Shown: positions 61,701 through 64,000 of the stretch, piece by piece
Position numbering within the stretch: position 1 is the stretch's first letter
How the letters are laid out: each line of letters starts with the position of its first letter
Assembly: GCF_901933205.1 (NCBI RefSeq)
Contig: NC_044582.1
Span: 20,001,820-20,065,819 of the forward strand
Source of the DNA: Camarhynchus parvulus
Taxonomy: Eukaryota; Chordata; Aves; Passeriformes; Thraupidae
DNA: 64,000 bases
Reading direction: 5' to 3'
Position numbers and translations under genes: made by a program
Notes under the pieces: generated by a model
What the model was told of the DNA's origin: nothing
Seen by the model: the letters and a program-made list of their open reading frames with translations, nothing else
Databases searched by the model: none

Positions 61701-64000
61701 TGTATAGATAGGCACAAACACATCGGCCTTTTTGAGGTGGTCCTGCCACGGGCCTATTTCCCTTTCTTAGCACATCAACTTATACAAGTTAAGGGTAAAT
61801 CATATTTGTGCTGCATCCTTAAAGCCAGGCTTGAGGTCACTTTACAGAATAATTTTAAATGAACTTTGAACGTTGTCTTTTACAACAGCCAAACGCAACA
61901 ATAAGATATACACGTCTTTAATTTTAAAAGCTGCTATAGAAATATCTAAATTTTGAGAGGATGATGTTCTACAGTGAGGCACAAGGAACAGTTCTGGAAC
62001 TTTTCATTCTGCTTTTACGTCCTATTCTTAACTTGTGCTCTCTGATTCCCAATCACTGGGGATGCACCATTTGTGTCAAGCCTTCAGGAGCTTTGGAGCC
62101 TTGTACCTGACAACTGAACCAGCCAGGACTGGCAGGCAGACTATCCAAATATGCTCTCTGCTGATTGCTTCTAGTGAACTGGACAGGAGTACTGGCTGCA
62201 AGCTGAGGATTGTGGACTTCAAAATCCAAATCAGCACTTTCAAACACTTGGTGCCAAACACTAAATCTCTTAGAAACTCTACCTCACAAATTTCCATCTC
62301 TTCACACCAAATTATGGCTTCTCTGTCATAATTAGTATGTCTTAGCAGTGACTGTAAGGGACAGGCACAGAGCAAGCACATCACCATGTCACTTCTTTAA
62401 TTTCTATGGAAGTAGTGATCTTCTATCTACAACCATCCAACTGACTTTGCAATTTACCTCACAGTGTGAATCAGACTTGCTTCTGAAAAGTAAGCTGAAT
62501 GTTTTCTACCATTCTAAATCTAATTTCCCCAAATCTATTCTTGCTATATGATGAAATTCGCCCCAGTTCAAACATAGTATTTTGGCAAGGTGAACTGAGC
62601 TGTAAATTTGCTTCATCTGATGACTGTTGGAAGTGAAGAAGATCTTGAGTCATGTCTTCAGTAGCTGCGAAAAAACAACAGGCTGGGGAGCTGGAAGGTT
62701 TTTTTGATGCTTGGAGGCATAGAGCCATGTCTGTTTCATTTACTGACATTTGTTTTGAAAGATCCTGGACTATGCCTGAAACAAGGGCACAGAAATATTC
62801 TTTCTGATGATGGCAATTTTCTTCCCAAATCACAGGGTTCACTTGACTAGAAAACTATAGAAATGATTCTGCATAAACATTGTGGAGATAATTACAAAAT
62901 AAAGAATCACTACAATGAATCTATTGAGATCTTTAATTCCAAACTGCCACCCTCCCAGAAAGAATAAACTGTGAGTTAGTCTGACTCTTAAGTATACAAT
63001 TAAGCCTGTCAAGTTTTGGCTGCCTAATATGCTGTTTAATATTGAAAAATCTGTCAGTTAACCAATATGTGGCATTAATGTCATAATGCTTTGGCTTTGC
63101 TTCCTCATGAACAATACAACTATTTAGCCGAGACAAGCAACATGTTATTTATACACCTTTTGGCAATAGTTTTAATGATATGTGGGATACTGCCCTTTCC
63201 TTCTAATATAATAGTTCCCTTTTTGGATTGAAATTGATGAGGAGAGCTGTGTATGTGTTCCATGTGGAATTTACTCAGTAATTCTATTAAGAGCTTCCTC
63301 ACAAAGAAATAAATGTTCTCAATCTCCTTCAATACTCATCCTACTCATTATTTAAAACAGAAGGCCTAATCTCTCCATATATTAAGTTTCCTCAAAGGGT
63401 TTTCTATTAGTTTCAATGAATTCAAAAAATTAGGCTTCAACACTTTTATGTTTGCAGAACTATGAAAGTCTGGGCCTTACAGTCAGAGCAAAAGGTTTTG
63501 CCATTTCTGGAATTTTTGACAAGGACGTGTCAATTGAAGGTTACACAGCCTTCAAAAGGAATCCTTTACACGTCCTTACCATGTTCAGGTCATGCTTCAA
63601 GTGCCATTCAACATCAGCCAGCAGAGCTTCTAATAATTTCACCAGATTCTCCAGCCCAATTTCTTCCCCTGGCTGTAATTAAAGCTCACCTCCAAAAGGC
63701 CACAGAGCTCACATCATAAACAAGTGTTTACCACTACAGATCTTTGCACTAGGCCACAAGAGAAGTACTGTGGTGGGTGCTCAGTGCTGGAAGAAAGAGA
63801 ACATGATAGATGAGTTACCTTCGTTTCCCCTCCTAGATTTTATATTCACAGCTAATGAAAACAAATAGGAAAGCTGTCCTTATTATTCCTCAAGGGTTTT
63901 GGTTTTGTGATGACTTGCAGCAAAACCAGCTGGCCTATGATAAGCTGATCTGCTGCCCATAGTGAAGCCCCCCTTGCTGGGTACGTTTACACAAAGGGAT

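Larger units (their letters stand above)
51302..64000. other. Gene-free region upstream of TMCC1
   Basis: No exon with recognisable similarity and a splice context was found on either strand. Contents: a short GC repeat at about 51313-51366 (GGGATCGGGCTGGG twice), a GC-rich unresolved stretch at 53950-54600, an A-rich run (55528-55628), an inverted/direct repeat cluster (58276-58359) and an LTR scrap (58706-58745). AT-rich stretches near 56.1-56.5 kb and 60.1-60.35 kb have the look of conserved non-coding DNA, but that needs alignment. The 125-codon frame at 54599-54976 resembles no family I know. Confidence 0.6.

Noticed and set aside
1..64000. Search for CRISPR arrays, bacterial defence systems, tRNA, rRNA or other classic RNA genes
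   Set aside because: The window is avian nuclear DNA. No spaced repeats, no tRNA-like cloverleaf with A and B boxes and no rRNA similarity were noticed. A covariance-model scan would be needed to exclude small intronic snoRNAs.

Overview
This window is nuclear DNA from a bird. The evidence is several degenerate CR1 LINE fragments (the dominant avian retrotransposon), a class I endogenous retrovirus gag remnant, and exons that match the vertebrate gene TMCC1 (transmembrane and coiled-coil domain family 1), very close to what I remember of avian TMCC1. The species cannot be named from sequence alone. No bacterial genes, CRISPR arrays, operons or convincing RNA genes were seen, and almost all long open frames are chance frames in GC-rich or repetitive DNA.

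Layout: TMCC1 runs on the minus strand, right to left. The window holds its 5' half: a CpG-island promoter at about 48.9-49.8 kb with a likely non-coding first exon and a candidate small coding first exon; the large exon for the long-isoform N-terminus (31369-31914, 182 codons, good splice donor); and a second CpG island at about 16.15-16.99 kb with a 13-codon alternative first exon (MVQRFSLRRQLSK, then a splice donor). The shared exons for the coiled coils and the two C-terminal membrane segments must lie left of position 1. All three coding-exon ends are in phase 0, so they could be interchangeable N-termini for one shared body.

Between the exons are ordinary introns of about 15-17 kb with CR1 fragments (near 8.5, 20.1, 24.8, 42.5 and 47.0 kb), simple repeats, a broken retroviral gag (21720-22620, antisense to TMCC1) and a GC-rich patch with a strong CTCF-like motif (19920). 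To the right of the 49 kb promoter is a G-rich minisatellite (50994-51237) ending beside another excellent CTCF-like motif (51273). From 51.4 to 64 kb I see no supported gene, only repeats, an LTR scrap and some AT-rich stretches that look like conserved non-coding DNA. I found no convincing new biological system. The most useful leads are the alternative first-exon architecture, the unassigned small coding exons at 49.7 and 51.3 kb, and the minisatellite/CTCF boundary.
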